Origin: Peptoniphilaceae bacterium
GTDB taxonomy: Bacteria > Bacillota > Clostridia > Tissierellales > Peptoniphilaceae
Assembly (NCBI GenBank): GCA_030152565.1
Contig: JASLJE010000047.1
Span: 4,063 to 68,062 of the forward strand
DNA: 64,000 bases
Direction: 5' to 3'
The notes beneath the pieces are model-generated. The model was not told the DNA's origin. It worked only from the letters and a program-made list of their open reading frames with translations, and did no database searches. A program made the position numbers and the translations under genes. Below, one piece after another: positions 1-8,612 of this stretch (within the stretch, counting starts at the first letter, position 1; every line of letters begins with the position of its first letter).

Positions 1-1
1 C

Positions 2-37
2 ATATCATGTTTCGACGCAGTTGAAGAAGTTGATTAA
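2..37 (+). CDS. possible 3' end of an upstream gene
   Basis: A reading frame open from the window edge ends at TAA (35-37), just before the radC ribosome binding site. The twelve-codon tail (ending DAVEEVD) is too short to identify. In related Bacillota a maf-like or HAD-family gene often precedes radC, but nothing visible here supports a choice. Confidence 0.25.
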   Translation: MSCFDAVEEVD

Positions 38-53
38 AGCCTAGGAGTGAATT

Positions 54-743
54 ATGATCGAAAAAAACCTTAAGATTAGCGAATTAAACCAAGAAGATAG
101 ACCGATGGAAAAGTTGATTAGTTATGGAGTTGCTTCCTTGAATAATGTGGAGCTATTAGCCATTATTATAGGGAGTGGAACAAGGGGTAAAAGTTCGATT
201 GATTTAGCCTATGACATTATCTACAATCAGATTGGAGAAAAAGATCTTTTGTATACTTCAGTCCATGAGTTAATGTTGATTAAGGGAATAGGAAAAAGTA
301 AGGCGACCAGGATTATTTCTGGCTTGGAATTAGGTAGAAGACTTGGAAAAATTGATAGTTTTTCCAAAATATCCTTTTCCAGCCCTAAGACTGTGGCCGA
401 TTACTTTTATAGATATTATAGAAACAAAAGTAAAGAAGAATTTTGTGTAGTATTATTAGATACTAAAAACAAACCAATTTCCATTGAATCGGTTTCTGTT
501 GGTACACTGAATTCTTCTTTAGTTCATCCAAGGGAAGTTTTTAGGCAGGCAATAAAGAAAAATGCGAATGCCTTAATCCTGGTCCACAACCATCCAAGCG
601 GGGATCCCAGTCCTAGTAGGGAGGATTTGGAAGTTACCAAAAGACTTATAGAGACAGGTAAAATTATTGGGATTAAGGTTTTAGATCACGTTATTATTGG
701 GATAAATAGATATGAGAGTTTAAAAGCAATAGACTTAATGTAG
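54..743 (+). CDS. radC: RadC family JAB/JAMM-domain protein
   Basis: RadC proteins are JAB/JAMM metalloprotease-fold proteins once linked to DNA repair; their real role is unsettled. The N-terminal half carries a helix-hairpin-helix (KGIGKSKA, about residues 77-84). The C-terminal domain has the JAMM motif HNHPSGDPSPSRED, with H178, H180 and D191 as likely metal ligands. Length (229 aa) is normal for the family. The start is supported by TAGGAG seven bases upstream. It sits 11 bp before mreB, the usual radC-mreBCD order in Bacillota, and is probably cotranscribed. Confidence 0.93.
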   Translation: MIEKNLKISELNQEDRPMEKLISYGVASLNNVELLAIIIGSGTRGKSSIDLAYDIIYNQIGEKDLLYTSVHELMLIKGIGKSKATRIISGLELGRRLGKIDSFSKISFSSPKTVADYFYRYYRNKSKEEFCVVLLDTKNKPISIESVSVGTLNSSLVHPREVFRQAIKKNANALILVHNHPSGDPSPSREDLEVTKRLIETGKIIGIKVLDHVIIGINRYESLKAIDLM

Positions 744-754
744 AGGTAGAGAGT

Positions 755-1768
755 ATGAGTTTTTTAAGGTTTGTAGCACCTGATTTAGCAATAGACTTGG
801 GAACGAGTAATATATTGGTATATGAGGCTAATAAGGGAATAGTTGTAAATGAACCATCAGTGGTGGCCATAGATATAAAAACTGGAGATGTGGTTGCCTT
901 TGGTAGGGAGGCCTATGAAATGATAGGTAAGACTCCAGAAAATATTATAGTGGTAAGACCATTGGAAAATGGCGTGGTTTCTGATTTTGATTTAACCAGG
1001 ATTCTTCTAAGCCACTATATAAATATGGCTGTGCCAGGCATATCCTTAATGCAGCCTAGAATAGTTGTCACTGCACCATCAGGTATATCAGATGTGGAAA
1101 AAAGAGCTATAGAAGACGCCTGTATCCACTCTGGAGTAAGGGAAGTATATATAGTGGAAGGGTCTCTTGCTGCAGCCATAGGGGCTGGTTTACCAGTAGA
1201 TAGACCAGAAGGCTATATGATAGTTAATATGGGAGCAGGAACGACTGAGGCGGCCATAGTGAGCCTTAATGGTATAGTTGCATCCAAGACCCTGGACTAT
1301 GGTGGGGACTATTTAAATAAAAAGATAATAGAATACATAAGAGATAAGTATTCTGTTGTGATAGGAGACTTGACAGCAGAGGAATTAAAGGTTTCCATGG
1401 GTAGCTTAGAAGTTGCCAAAAAGAACAAGAGCATTTCTGTCAGCGGTAGGGAAGTGGCCAGCGGAATGCCTATTAGTGTAGATGTCTACGCTTCAGACAT
1501 TCAAGAAGCCATTATAGATCAGGTGGGAGACATAGTTGATATTATCAGGTATATCCTGGAAAAAAATCCACCAGAACTATCCAGTGACATAATGAGAAAT
1601 GGTGTATATATAACAGGTGGTGGATCTCTTTTAGATGGGATAGCCAATATTATTGACTACAATCTAAATATAGAGGTCTACCACTCAGAAAATCCTTTTA
1701 CAGATACGGTTAAGGGAGTCGGGCACATAGTAGAAAATTTAGATAAGTATAAAAATATTAGGAAGTAG
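755..1768 (+). CDS. mreB: rod-shape-determining actin homologue MreB
   Basis: MreB is the bacterial actin that forms membrane-associated filaments and directs lateral peptidoglycan synthesis. The actin-type phosphate-1 motif is seen as IDLGTSN near residue 13, the phosphate-2 region as MIVNMGAGTTEAA, and the adenosine motif as ITGGGSLLDGI near the end. Length (337 aa) matches MreB/Mbl. It could be an Mbl paralogue, but mreC and mreD follow directly, which favours MreB. It is spaced four bases from mreC, indicating one transcript. Confidence 0.95.
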   Translation: MSFLRFVAPDLAIDLGTSNILVYEANKGIVVNEPSVVAIDIKTGDVVAFGREAYEMIGKTPENIIVVRPLENGVVSDFDLTRILLSHYINMAVPGISLMQPRIVVTAPSGISDVEKRAIEDACIHSGVREVYIVEGSLAAAIGAGLPVDRPEGYMIVNMGAGTTEAAIVSLNGIVASKTLDYGGDYLNKKIIEYIRDKYSVVIGDLTAEELKVSMGSLEVAKKNKSISVSGREVASGMPISVDVYASDIQEAIIDQVGDIVDIIRYILEKNPPELSSDIMRNGVYITGGGSLLDGIANIIDYNLNIEVYHSENPFTDTVKGVGHIVENLDKYKNIRK

Positions 1769-1772
1769 ACAG

Positions 1773-2630
1773 ATGTTATATTATAAAAAAAGAGAAAGTA
1801 AGAAAAAACATGTTTTTACCATAGTAATCCTAGTGGCCCTAATTATTTTTTCCAGCCTAAACCCTAAGGCAACCACTCTTTCATCTAATGTGGTTTCCAG
1901 CGTGTTAATGCCTATAAATAAGGTTTTCTATAGCGTAACAAGTTCTTTCCAATCAGCAGTGGATAGTGTTTTTGGTTCCAAGGCTAATAGGGAGAGGGTA
2001 GAGGCTTTAGAAAAGGAAAATGATCAACTTAATGAGGAGCTAAATAAGCTAAAGATTATTGTGGCAGATAGCAAGGCCTTGGAAAATGAGTATGAGTTTC
2101 AAAAGAAAAACTCCAACTATATAAATGCCAAGGTAATATCCCTAGAACCTTCCAACCTATTTGATAGATTTATAATCGACAAGGGCAGCAATAGTGGCAT
2201 AAAGAAGGGGGACATGGTAGTTCAAGGCTACATGGACCAGGATAAGAAAATATCCAAGGCCCTAGTAGGGAGGATTGAAGAAGTGGGGCTTACCACTTCC
2301 AAGGTAGTATCAATAATGGATGACAAGTACAACCTATCCTTTAAGATAGTAGATACCAATGACTTTGGAATCGTAAACAGAAGGTCTGAGGGCTATTTAG
2401 AGGGATACTTATTAAATAAGGATAGTAAGGTTGAAAAGAAGGATAAGATCGTTACATCGGGCATAGGAGAGGTCTACGAGCCTAATATCTACATAGGTGA
2501 GGTCAAGGAAGTCCTAGACTCAACAGATCGGTTGAACAAGGAAGTAATAATTGATAGCCCAGTAGACTATACCAGACTATATTCTGTCTTTGTCATTCAA
2601 AATAATGAGGTTGTAAATGAAGAGTTTTAG
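1773..2630 (+). CDS. mreC: rod-shape-determining protein MreC
   Basis: MreC is a bitopic membrane protein that links cytoplasmic MreB to the periplasmic-side elongation synthases. A basic N-terminus is followed by one transmembrane segment (about residues 13-32), then a heptad-rich coiled coil (about 70-105), then a beta-rich domain with DKGSNSGIKKGDMVV, typical of the family. Length (285 aa) is normal. Its last 14 bases overlap mreD, so translation is probably coupled. Confidence 0.93.
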   Translation: MLYYKKRESKKKHVFTIVILVALIIFSSLNPKATTLSSNVVSSVLMPINKVFYSVTSSFQSAVDSVFGSKANRERVEALEKENDQLNEELNKLKIIVADSKALENEYEFQKKNSNYINAKVISLEPSNLFDRFIIDKGSNSGIKKGDMVVQGYMDQDKKISKALVGRIEEVGLTTSKVVSIMDDKYNLSFKIVDTNDFGIVNRRSEGYLEGYLLNKDSKVEKKDKIVTSGIGEVYEPNIYIGEVKEVLDSTDRLNKEVIIDSPVDYTRLYSVFVIQNNEVVNEEF

Positions 2631-3120
2631 TTTAGTAGTATTATTTATAGCGAATTTAATTTTAAATATAACCCTATTTTCAAGGATTGAAGTTCTAGGA
2701 GTTATACTTAATTTAACCATACCTATTATAATAGTTTTATCCATGTCAGAGAGAAAGGGAAGATCAGCCTACTATGGACTTTTTATGGGGCTGATGGAAG
2801 ATATTCTCTTTGGCAATATTTTAGGGGTTAAGGCCCTTAGCTATTATTTAATAGGATATTATGTTTATAAGAGCCAAAAGAACAAGGGCTTTGACTATAA
2901 GATTGGTTTTATTATGACCATTCTAGCTACCTTCTTTAATGGGCTTTTTACAGGCCTGGTTGGAGTTATAGCCGACAAGCTAATTAGCTTTAACAATCTT
3001 TTGGCCTACTTGAAGTATCCAATCCTTATAGAGATAGCCATAAATCTTTTGGTATTTACCATAGTTTATTTAATCTTTAAGTCCATTGATACTAAGAGAA
3101 AGAGAAAATACTATATGTAG
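2617..3120 (+). CDS. mreD: rod-shape-determining membrane protein MreD
   Basis: A small polytopic membrane protein (167 aa) with about five hydrophobic segments and the family signature GLMEDILFGNILGVKALSYY around residues 57-76. MreD is a membrane partner of MreC and PBP2 in the elongasome. Sequence similarity in this family is weak, so the call rests on that signature, the hydrophobicity and the position between mreC and the PBP2 gene. The start lies inside mreC. Confidence 0.9.
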   Translation: MKSFSLVVLFIANLILNITLFSRIEVLGVILNLTIPIIIVLSMSERKGRSAYYGLFMGLMEDILFGNILGVKALSYYLIGYYVYKSQKNKGFDYKIGFIMTILATFFNGLFTGLVGVIADKLISFNNLLAYLKYPILIEIAINLLVFTIVYLIFKSIDTKRKRKYYM

Positions 3121-3132
3121 GAAAGAGGAAGC

Positions 3133-6100
3133 ATGAAAAAGAATAAGAAAAGATTAATATTTGTCTTGATAGTATTAATTATAAGTTTTAGTGCCTTATT
3201 TTTTAGATTATTCCAATTGACCATGGTCAAGGGGGATTATTATAGAAACTTCTCAGACAATAAAAGAATGAAACAGATAAATCTAAATGCTCCGAGGGGC
3301 AATATTTATGATAGAAATGGCAATCTTTTAGCTGGTAACAAGACTATCTATAATCTAAATATCTACAAGGATAGGATAGATAGGATGGAGCAAGAAGATA
3401 AGAATAAGGTAATCAATGATCTAATTCATATCCTTGAAAGAGATGGGGTGAGTTACTTAGAAGACTATTCCATAGGTATCTATGAATATGTCTATGGAGA
3501 TAAGAATGATTATTTTAAGGCCAAGAAGAGTCCAAGTGATCAGGTCGCCCAAATAATTAAGGACGAAAAACTGATGAAAGACATTGTCTATAGCCATGAG
3601 GAAATCAGTCCTGGCCATGACTACTATCCTATAAATAGGATTTTAGATTATCTAGAGTTAAGGGGCAAGGACCTGCCAATTGAAGTAAAAGCTAAAAATG
3701 GACAGGTGGAAATTACTTATGAGAAGGACAAGGAAATTGAAGATAAAACAGCTGGAGACTATTTAATAGAAAATATAGAAGAGGATGAAAGTCTTATCTA
3801 CAACCTATTAGAGCATCCTTTGGCTAGAAAGTCCATCTACCAAATTCTTGAGAAAAAAGGCCTTAAGGGCCAGGTAATACTTTCAGACTTGATTTATAAA
3901 TCAGATATAGAGTATCTGGAAAACAAGGCTAGACTGAGCAAGATTGATTCTAGGGTAACCTATGATAGCAAGGCCCAGGATGACTTTGTAGTCCTAGTTG
4001 AAAACCACTCCTTGGAAAGACTTTTAACCAAGGTGGAAATAGATGATGATAAGAACTTTATCATACCGGCAGAAAAACTAATTAACCTTATCCAATCCAA
4101 GGGAGAAGATACAAACATAACCTATGAGATTAATGAGGATGCCAAGACTGTTAATATAATTTACAAGGAAAAAGAAATAACCAATGAAAAACCTATAGAC
4201 AGGTTGATAGACCTGGCTAGGAGAAATAAGGTTTTAGAAAGTTTTATTTTAGACAAGGACGTTATTCAATTAGCTGAGGCCTCCTTATTTGAAGAGAGTA
4301 TCTATCCTAGAATCCACAAGGATGTCTGGAAGTATTCTTTTGAAAAGGACAAGGAAGACCTGTTAAAGTCCATGAACCTAAAGGAAGAGGATTCAGTTGA
4401 AAAACTACTTGCCAAGTACACTGAAAACTATAAGTTGGAAGACTACTCTGAATATGAAAGATACGCCATGGTATCCATCTATTCCAGGGTTAGAAACCAA
4501 GGCTTCTTGGCCTATGAGCCTATAACCTTGGCCAGTAATCTAACTACAGAGACCCTATCAGAAATAGAGGAGAAAATACCTAAGGAGTATGGCCTGGAAA
4601 TATCCAAGCAACCCAATAGGTACTATCCTAATAAAAATACAGGATCCCATATTCTAGGTTACCTGGGTAAGATTTCTGAAGAGTTTGAAGTAAAAGAATA
4701 TGTGGAAAACAAGAAATATAATAAGGATGACATAGTTGGTAAGACAGGCGTAGAGGAAAGTTTTGAAGAGACCTTAAAAGGATCCAATGGAAGAAGGATA
4801 GTCTATACAGATGTTATGGGTAAAACCACTGATGTGATAGAGGAAAGACCTTCAGTAGGGGGAAACAACCTTTACTTGAGTATGGACTTAGACCTACAGT
4901 TGGCCACAGAAGAGGCACTTGAAAGAACTATTAAGTCTATAGCCAGCGGTACAAACTATAAGAGTAAGTATGGGGACATGCCTATGACTAGATTTCCCAA
5001 TGCTTCATCAGGGGCATCCATCATCATGGATGTTAAGACTGGGCAAATCCTAGCCCTAGCTTCTTATCCAGACTTTGACCCTAACCTATTTGTAAATGGA
5101 ATATCCAATTCAGATTGGAAGTCCTTAAGGCAGGGAAATGAAGAAGATATATATGCTCCAAGACCCTTATTTAATATAGCCAGTCAATCAGCTATAGCAC
5201 CAGGATCTACCTTTAAGACAGTAACATCTTTGGCAGCCTTAAAAAATGGTCTGGATCCTAATACTAGGGTAACCTGTAATGGGGTTATGCATATAGGAGA
5301 TAGTAAGTTTGGATGTTGGATCTACAATAGAAATGGTGGAAACCACGGTCCTTTAGACCTTTATGATGCTCTGGGAGTTTCTTGTAACTTTTACTTTTAC
5401 TCTCTAGGTCTGGGAGAAAACCCAACAGCCAATGACCATATGGATACTTTGGTAACAGTAGATGATATAGAAGCCATGGCTGGACTTTTAAAATTAAACC
5501 AGGCAACAGGCATAGAAATAAATATACCTTTTGAGAGTAATGGCTATGTGCCCAACTATACAAGTAAGTTAAATATAGTTAAGGTCATGCTTAGAAACTA
5601 CTTGAGGGAAAACCTAGAAAAATATAAGATAGGCGATGAATTTAAGACCAATGAACAGGTTGGTCAAGATATAGAAGAGATAGTGTCCTGGGTTGATAAG
5701 GGACCTGATATGGACAGGCAGGAAGTAATAGCTGAGCTTAAGAAGTTGGGCTATGAGGGAGAATATCCTTTAGAAGGAGAAATTACCAGCCTATCAGACA
5801 TGGTCAAGTACACCTATCTAAACCAGGCTACCTGGACCAAGTCAGACTCTTTAAATATGGTTATAGGCCAGGGACAAAATGCCTATACACCTTTACAAAT
5901 TCTTCAGTTGACATCAATAATAGCCAATGAAGGAATTTTAAACAAGCCTAGCTTGGTTAAGGAAATAAGAAATTATGATAATAGCAAGCTGGTATTTGAA
6001 AATGATGTTAAGTCAGAAAAATTAGATGTAAACTCTGAAGACTTTAAGGTAGTCAAGGAAGGAATGAGAAGATCATCATCCTTCTATGGTATTAGAAATA

Positions 6101-6420
6101 CCTTTCCTATAGCAACGGGAGCTAAGACAGGAACAGCTGAAACAGGAGGAACAAACCCTGTAACAGGTGAAAAGTATGATAACTTTGCCTGGGAGATGGT
6201 TTTTGCCCCTTATGATGATCCTGAAATAGCAGTGGTATCAGTAGTTATCGAGGGGGGAGAAAGTGCCAACCTATTAGGATTAAACACTGACCTTATCCAC
6301 TACTACTACCAGTATATAAAGAAGGATCCTAATTTTATGGACGAGGAAGAAAATGATGATAAGACTCTTGAAAATCAAGACCAAGAGGCCTATAATCAAG
6401 AGGAAGAAGTAAATAACTAA
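3133..6420 (+). CDS. mrdA: penicillin-binding protein 2 (elongasome transpeptidase), unusually long
   Basis: Class B PBP that crosslinks lateral-wall peptidoglycan with RodA and MreCD. One N-terminal transmembrane anchor (about 7-28) precedes the dimerisation domain (APRGNIYDRNG). The transpeptidase motifs are complete: STFK with S692 as nucleophile, SCN at about 750-752, and KTGTAE at about 998-1003. At 1095 aa it is far longer than the usual 600-750. The extra length is mainly a lysine/glutamate-rich region of roughly 350 residues between the anchor and the second half of the dimerisation domain, plus an insert (about 800-890) between SCN and KTG. The tail is acidic. A good terminator follows. 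Confidence 0.92.
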   Translation: MKKNKKRLIFVLIVLIISFSALFFRLFQLTMVKGDYYRNFSDNKRMKQINLNAPRGNIYDRNGNLLAGNKTIYNLNIYKDRIDRMEQEDKNKVINDLIHILERDGVSYLEDYSIGIYEYVYGDKNDYFKAKKSPSDQVAQIIKDEKLMKDIVYSHEEISPGHDYYPINRILDYLELRGKDLPIEVKAKNGQVEITYEKDKEIEDKTAGDYLIENIEEDESLIYNLLEHPLARKSIYQILEKKGLKGQVILSDLIYKSDIEYLENKARLSKIDSRVTYDSKAQDDFVVLVENHSLERLLTKVEIDDDKNFIIPAEKLINLIQSKGEDTNITYEINEDAKTVNIIYKEKEITNEKPIDRLIDLARRNKVLESFILDKDVIQLAEASLFEESIYPRIHKDVWKYSFEKDKEDLLKSMNLKEEDSVEKLLAKYTENYKLEDYSEYERYAMVSIYSRVRNQGFLAYEPITLASNLTTETLSEIEEKIPKEYGLEISKQPNRYYPNKNTGSHILGYLGKISEEFEVKEYVENKKYNKDDIVGKTGVEESFEETLKGSNGRRIVYTDVMGKTTDVIEERPSVGGNNLYLSMDLDLQLATEEALERTIKSIASGTNYKSKYGDMPMTRFPNASSGASIIMDVKTGQILALASYPDFDPNLFVNGISNSDWKSLRQGNEEDIYAPRPLFNIASQSAIAPGSTFKTVTSLAALKNGLDPNTRVTCNGVMHIGDSKFGCWIYNRNGGNHGPLDLYDALGVSCNFYFYSLGLGENPTANDHMDTLVTVDDIEAMAGLLKLNQATGIEINIPFESNGYVPNYTSKLNIVKVMLRNYLRENLEKYKIGDEFKTNEQVGQDIEEIVSWVDKGPDMDRQEVIAELKKLGYEGEYPLEGEITSLSDMVKYTYLNQATWTKSDSLNMVIGQGQNAYTPLQILQLTSIIANEGILNKPSLVKEIRNYDNSKLVFENDVKSEKLDVNSEDFKVVKEGMRRSSSFYGIRNTFPIATGAKTGTAETGGTNPVTGEKYDNFAWEMVFAPYDDPEIAVVSVVIEGGESANLLGLNTDLIHYYYQYIKKDPNFMDEEENDDKTLENQDQEAYNQEEEVNN

Positions 6421-6425
6421 AAGAG

Positions 6426-6453
6426 AATTCACAAGCCTAGCTTGTGAATTTTT
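6426..6453 (+). terminator. rho-independent terminator after mrdA
   Basis: Perfect 11-bp stem (AATTCACAAGC / GCTTGTGAATT) with a CTA loop followed by a short T run. It closes the mre cluster only 13 bases before the next gene, so some read-through into rng is likely. Confidence 0.85.
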
Positions 6454-6465
6454 AATGGAGAAAAG

Positions 6466-7500
6466 ATGGAAAATTATAATTTTATATATAAGAATAAAGA
6501 TACCTACACAGTAGGGGAAATATTTGAAGGCAAGTTGGTAGCCTATGAGGAAAACCTTGAAAATAGTTTGATGAACAATATTTACAGGGCCAGGATAAAA
6601 AAGTACTTAAAGGCTATGGATGCCTATATCTTAGATATAGGAGAGGATAAGGATTGTCTCTTAAGGTCTAGGGACAGGGAAAAAGACCTGAGAATAGGCC
6701 AGGATATATTAGTAGAAATAAGAAGGCTAGGCCAGGATGACAAGATGCATGAGGCCAGTCAAAAATTAAGTTTAAGGGGCAAGTATTTAATCTTAACCCC
6801 ACTTGCTAAAAAAAGTTCCTATTCCAAGGGCTTAAAAGAAGAAAAGATAAGATTGATCAAGGAGGGCTTGGGCTTTAACTATAAGACCAGGTTTAGGACA
6901 GCTTCCAACCAGGCCTCTCTAGAGGATATAGCCAGAGAGTATGAAGAGTTGGAAAAACTTATGGATAAAATCCTCCTAGAGGAAAATAGACTACCCAGCC
7001 CTAAATTAATTTATAAATCCAATGACCTGGGTAAGTATATAGATAATAGTAGGGGAAGGATCTTGACCAATGACAAGGACTTGGCTAAGGAGTACGGACT
7101 AGACTATGACAAGGACTTTAATCCTGACTATAGTAGCCTGATTCAAATGGAGCTAAGTAAGTTTCACGACAAGTACATCTATTTTAAGAATACGGCCTTT
7201 TTAATTCTAGACCAGTTGGAAACCCTAACTGTTATAGATATTAACCAAGGTAGTGAATACCTGACCAGGGACAAGGAAGATATGAGTTTTATGGTAAATA
7301 GGGATAGTGTGGATACTATTTGTCAGGCCCTTAGACTTTTGGAAATAAAAAAGATGGTAGTTATCGATTTTATCAGGATGAATGAATATAATAGAAGAAC
7401 CATTAAAAAAATGATGGAAGATGCCCTAGACCGCTATGGAATAGAGGCCAGAGTCCTAGGTTTTTCTAAAATGGGACTATTTGAATTAATTGTCAATTAA
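6466..7500 (+). CDS. rng: short RNase E/G family ribonuclease
   Basis: RNase E/G enzymes cleave single-stranded RNA and mature rRNA. This 344-aa protein has a degenerate S1-like N-terminal region (about 15-70), the family block RLPSPKLIY (about 175-183), and both catalytic metal sites: D258 and N260 in VIDINQG, D301 in IDFIRM. It ends at about residue 344 with GLFELIVN, where RNase G normally continues with MTRKR, the zinc-link CPxC motif and the small domain (E. coli RNase G is about 490 aa). The stop is clean and no frameshifted remainder follows before the rplU promoter. Activity is plausible, but tetramerisation through the zinc link is not. Confidence 0.82.
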   Translation: MENYNFIYKNKDTYTVGEIFEGKLVAYEENLENSLMNNIYRARIKKYLKAMDAYILDIGEDKDCLLRSRDREKDLRIGQDILVEIRRLGQDDKMHEASQKLSLRGKYLILTPLAKKSSYSKGLKEEKIRLIKEGLGFNYKTRFRTASNQASLEDIAREYEELEKLMDKILLEENRLPSPKLIYKSNDLGKYIDNSRGRILTNDKDLAKEYGLDYDKDFNPDYSSLIQMELSKFHDKYIYFKNTAFLILDQLETLTVIDINQGSEYLTRDKEDMSFMVNRDSVDTICQALRLLEIKKMVVIDFIRMNEYNRRTIKKMMEDALDRYGIEARVLGFSKMGLFELIVN

Positions 7501-7503
7501 CCT

Positions 7504-7532
7504 TTGACAAATGAAAAAAATAAAGGTATAAT
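7504..7532 (+). promoter_or_regulatory. sigma-A promoter of rplU
   Basis: TTGACA (7504-7509) and TATAAT (7527-7532) are both perfect consensus, with an ideal 17-bp spacer. It is the strongest promoter in the window and suits a ribosomal protein operon. Confidence 0.92.
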
Positions 7533-7538
7533 ATGTGA

Positions 7539-7608
7539 GTGTGTAAACCGCATGTTTTAGGTTTCAAGCATAGCACCTAAGGCAGCGAGTATATAATAAG
7601 AGGAGGTG
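7539..7608 (+). promoter_or_regulatory. L21 ribosomal-protein leader RNA
   Basis: The 5' UTR of rplU contains AAACCGC, a hairpin TTAGGT...ACCTAA (7557-7581 area), then GGCAGCGAG and the ribosome binding site. This order resembles the autoregulatory L21 leader found before rplU in Bacillota, where excess L21 is thought to bind its own mRNA. The identification is by recalled pattern and position; a covariance-model search would settle it. Confidence 0.7.
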
Positions 7609-7614
7609 CACGCA

Positions 7615-7926
7615 ATGTACGCAGTTATACAAACTGGTGGAAAGCAATACCAAGTTAAAGAGGGAGACATAATTAAAGTTGAAAAAATCGACGTTGAAGC
7701 AGGTTCAACAGTAGATTTTGAAGAAGTTTTATTAGTTTCAAACGACGGAGAATTAACTGTAGGTAATCCTACTGTAGAAGGAGCTAAGGTTAAGGCTGAA
7801 GTTTTAGAACATGGTAAAAACAAGAAGATCGTTGTTTTCAAATATAAAGCTAAAAAAGGTTATAAGAAAAAACAAGGTCATAGACAACCATATACAAGAG
7901 TTAAAATTGAATCAATTACAAAATAA
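7615..7926 (+). CDS. rplU: 50S ribosomal protein L21
   Basis: Structural protein of the large ribosomal subunit that binds 23S rRNA. The N-terminus MYAVIQTGGKQYQV and the C-terminal KKGYKKKQGHRQPYTRVKI are diagnostic. The ATG at 7615 is chosen over the in-frame GTG at 7606 because GAGGAGGTG (7600-7608) lies at ideal distance before it and overlaps the GTG. Length is 103 aa, normal. First gene of rplU-prp-rpmA; its stop overlaps the next start by one base (TAATG). Confidence 0.97.
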   Translation: MYAVIQTGGKQYQVKEGDIIKVEKIDVEAGSTVDFEEVLLVSNDGELTVGNPTVEGAKVKAEVLEHGKNKKIVVFKYKAKKGYKKKQGHRQPYTRVKIESITK

Positions 7927-8264
7927 TGATTGATGTAATACTTAAAGTAAAAAATAAAGAAATTATAGGATATGAGGTTTCAGGGCATGCCTTGTTTGCT
8001 GAAGCAGGTAAGGATATAGTATGTGCCGCTGTAACAATTCTGAGCTTCAATGTGGTCGATACCATGACTGATGTATTGAAAATTTCAGAAAAAATAAATT
8101 ATGAAATGAAAGAAAATAGTTTGTCAATGGATATAGAACCTAGACTATTAACTTCAGATGAATTACATGACACACAGGTAGTTTTAAGAGGGTTTGAAAT
8201 AGGTATTAGGTCCTTATTACAAAACTATTCAGACTATATAAGCTTATACTACAGGGAGGTGTAG
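7926..8264 (+). CDS. prp: ribosomal-processing cysteine protease Prp
   Basis: Prp removes the N-terminal extension of ribosomal protein L27 in Bacillota and related phyla, a step needed for ribosome function. The 112-aa protein has the expected catalytic pair: H21 in SGHA and C33 in GKDIVCAAV. It lies between rplU and rpmA as in other Bacillota, and the L27 encoded just downstream carries the extension it would cut. Confidence 0.94.
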   Translation: MIDVILKVKNKEIIGYEVSGHALFAEAGKDIVCAAVTILSFNVVDTMTDVLKISEKINYEMKENSLSMDIEPRLLTSDELHDTQVVLRGFEIGIRSLLQNYSDYISLYYREV

Positions 8265-8269
8265 AAGAG

Positions 8270-8560
8270 ATGTTAAGATTAGATTTACAGTTTTTTGCAA
8301 GTAAAAAAGGGGTAAGTTCTACTAGAAACGGTAGAGATTCCAGAGCTAAAAGACTTGGGGTAAAAAGAGCTGATGGACAATTTGTTCTTGCAGGAAATAT
8401 CATCGTAAGACAAAGAGGAACAAAGATTCATCCAGGAACTAACGTAGGTATTGGTTCTGACGATACTTTATTTGCTACATCTGACGGAATTGTTAAATTC
8501 GAAAGAAAAGGCAAAGATAAAAAACAAGTTAGTGTTTATCCTGCTGAAGAATTAGCATAA
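8270..8560 (+). CDS. rpmA: 50S ribosomal protein L27 with cleavable N-terminal extension
   Basis: L27 reaches the peptidyl transferase centre with its N-terminus. This version begins MLRLDLQFFASKKG, the extension type removed by Prp at the FF-A junction in S. aureus. The rest (GSDDTLFATSDGIVKFERKG) is standard L27, 96 aa. The ribosome binding site GGGAGGTG lies inside the end of prp. An attenuating terminator follows before obgE. Confidence 0.97.
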   Translation: MLRLDLQFFASKKGVSSTRNGRDSRAKRLGVKRADGQFVLAGNIIVRQRGTKIHPGTNVGIGSDDTLFATSDGIVKFERKGKDKKQVSVYPAEELA

Positions 8561-8568
8561 GAGATTTT

Positions 8569-8598
8569 AAGCTTACCTTTATTGGTGAGCTTTTTTTA
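8569..8598 (+). terminator. terminator or attenuator between rpmA and obgE
   Basis: Nine-bp stem AAGCTTACC / GGTGAGCTT (one G-U pair) with a six-base loop and seven Ts. It probably reduces transcription of obgE relative to the ribosomal proteins. Confidence 0.85.
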
Positions 8599-8612
8599 TT
8601 AGAGAGGTAATT

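Noticed and set aside
8270..8300. Extra N-terminal residues of L27 as a wrong start
   Set aside because: The LQFFA extension is the expected Prp cleavage region and prp is the preceding gene.
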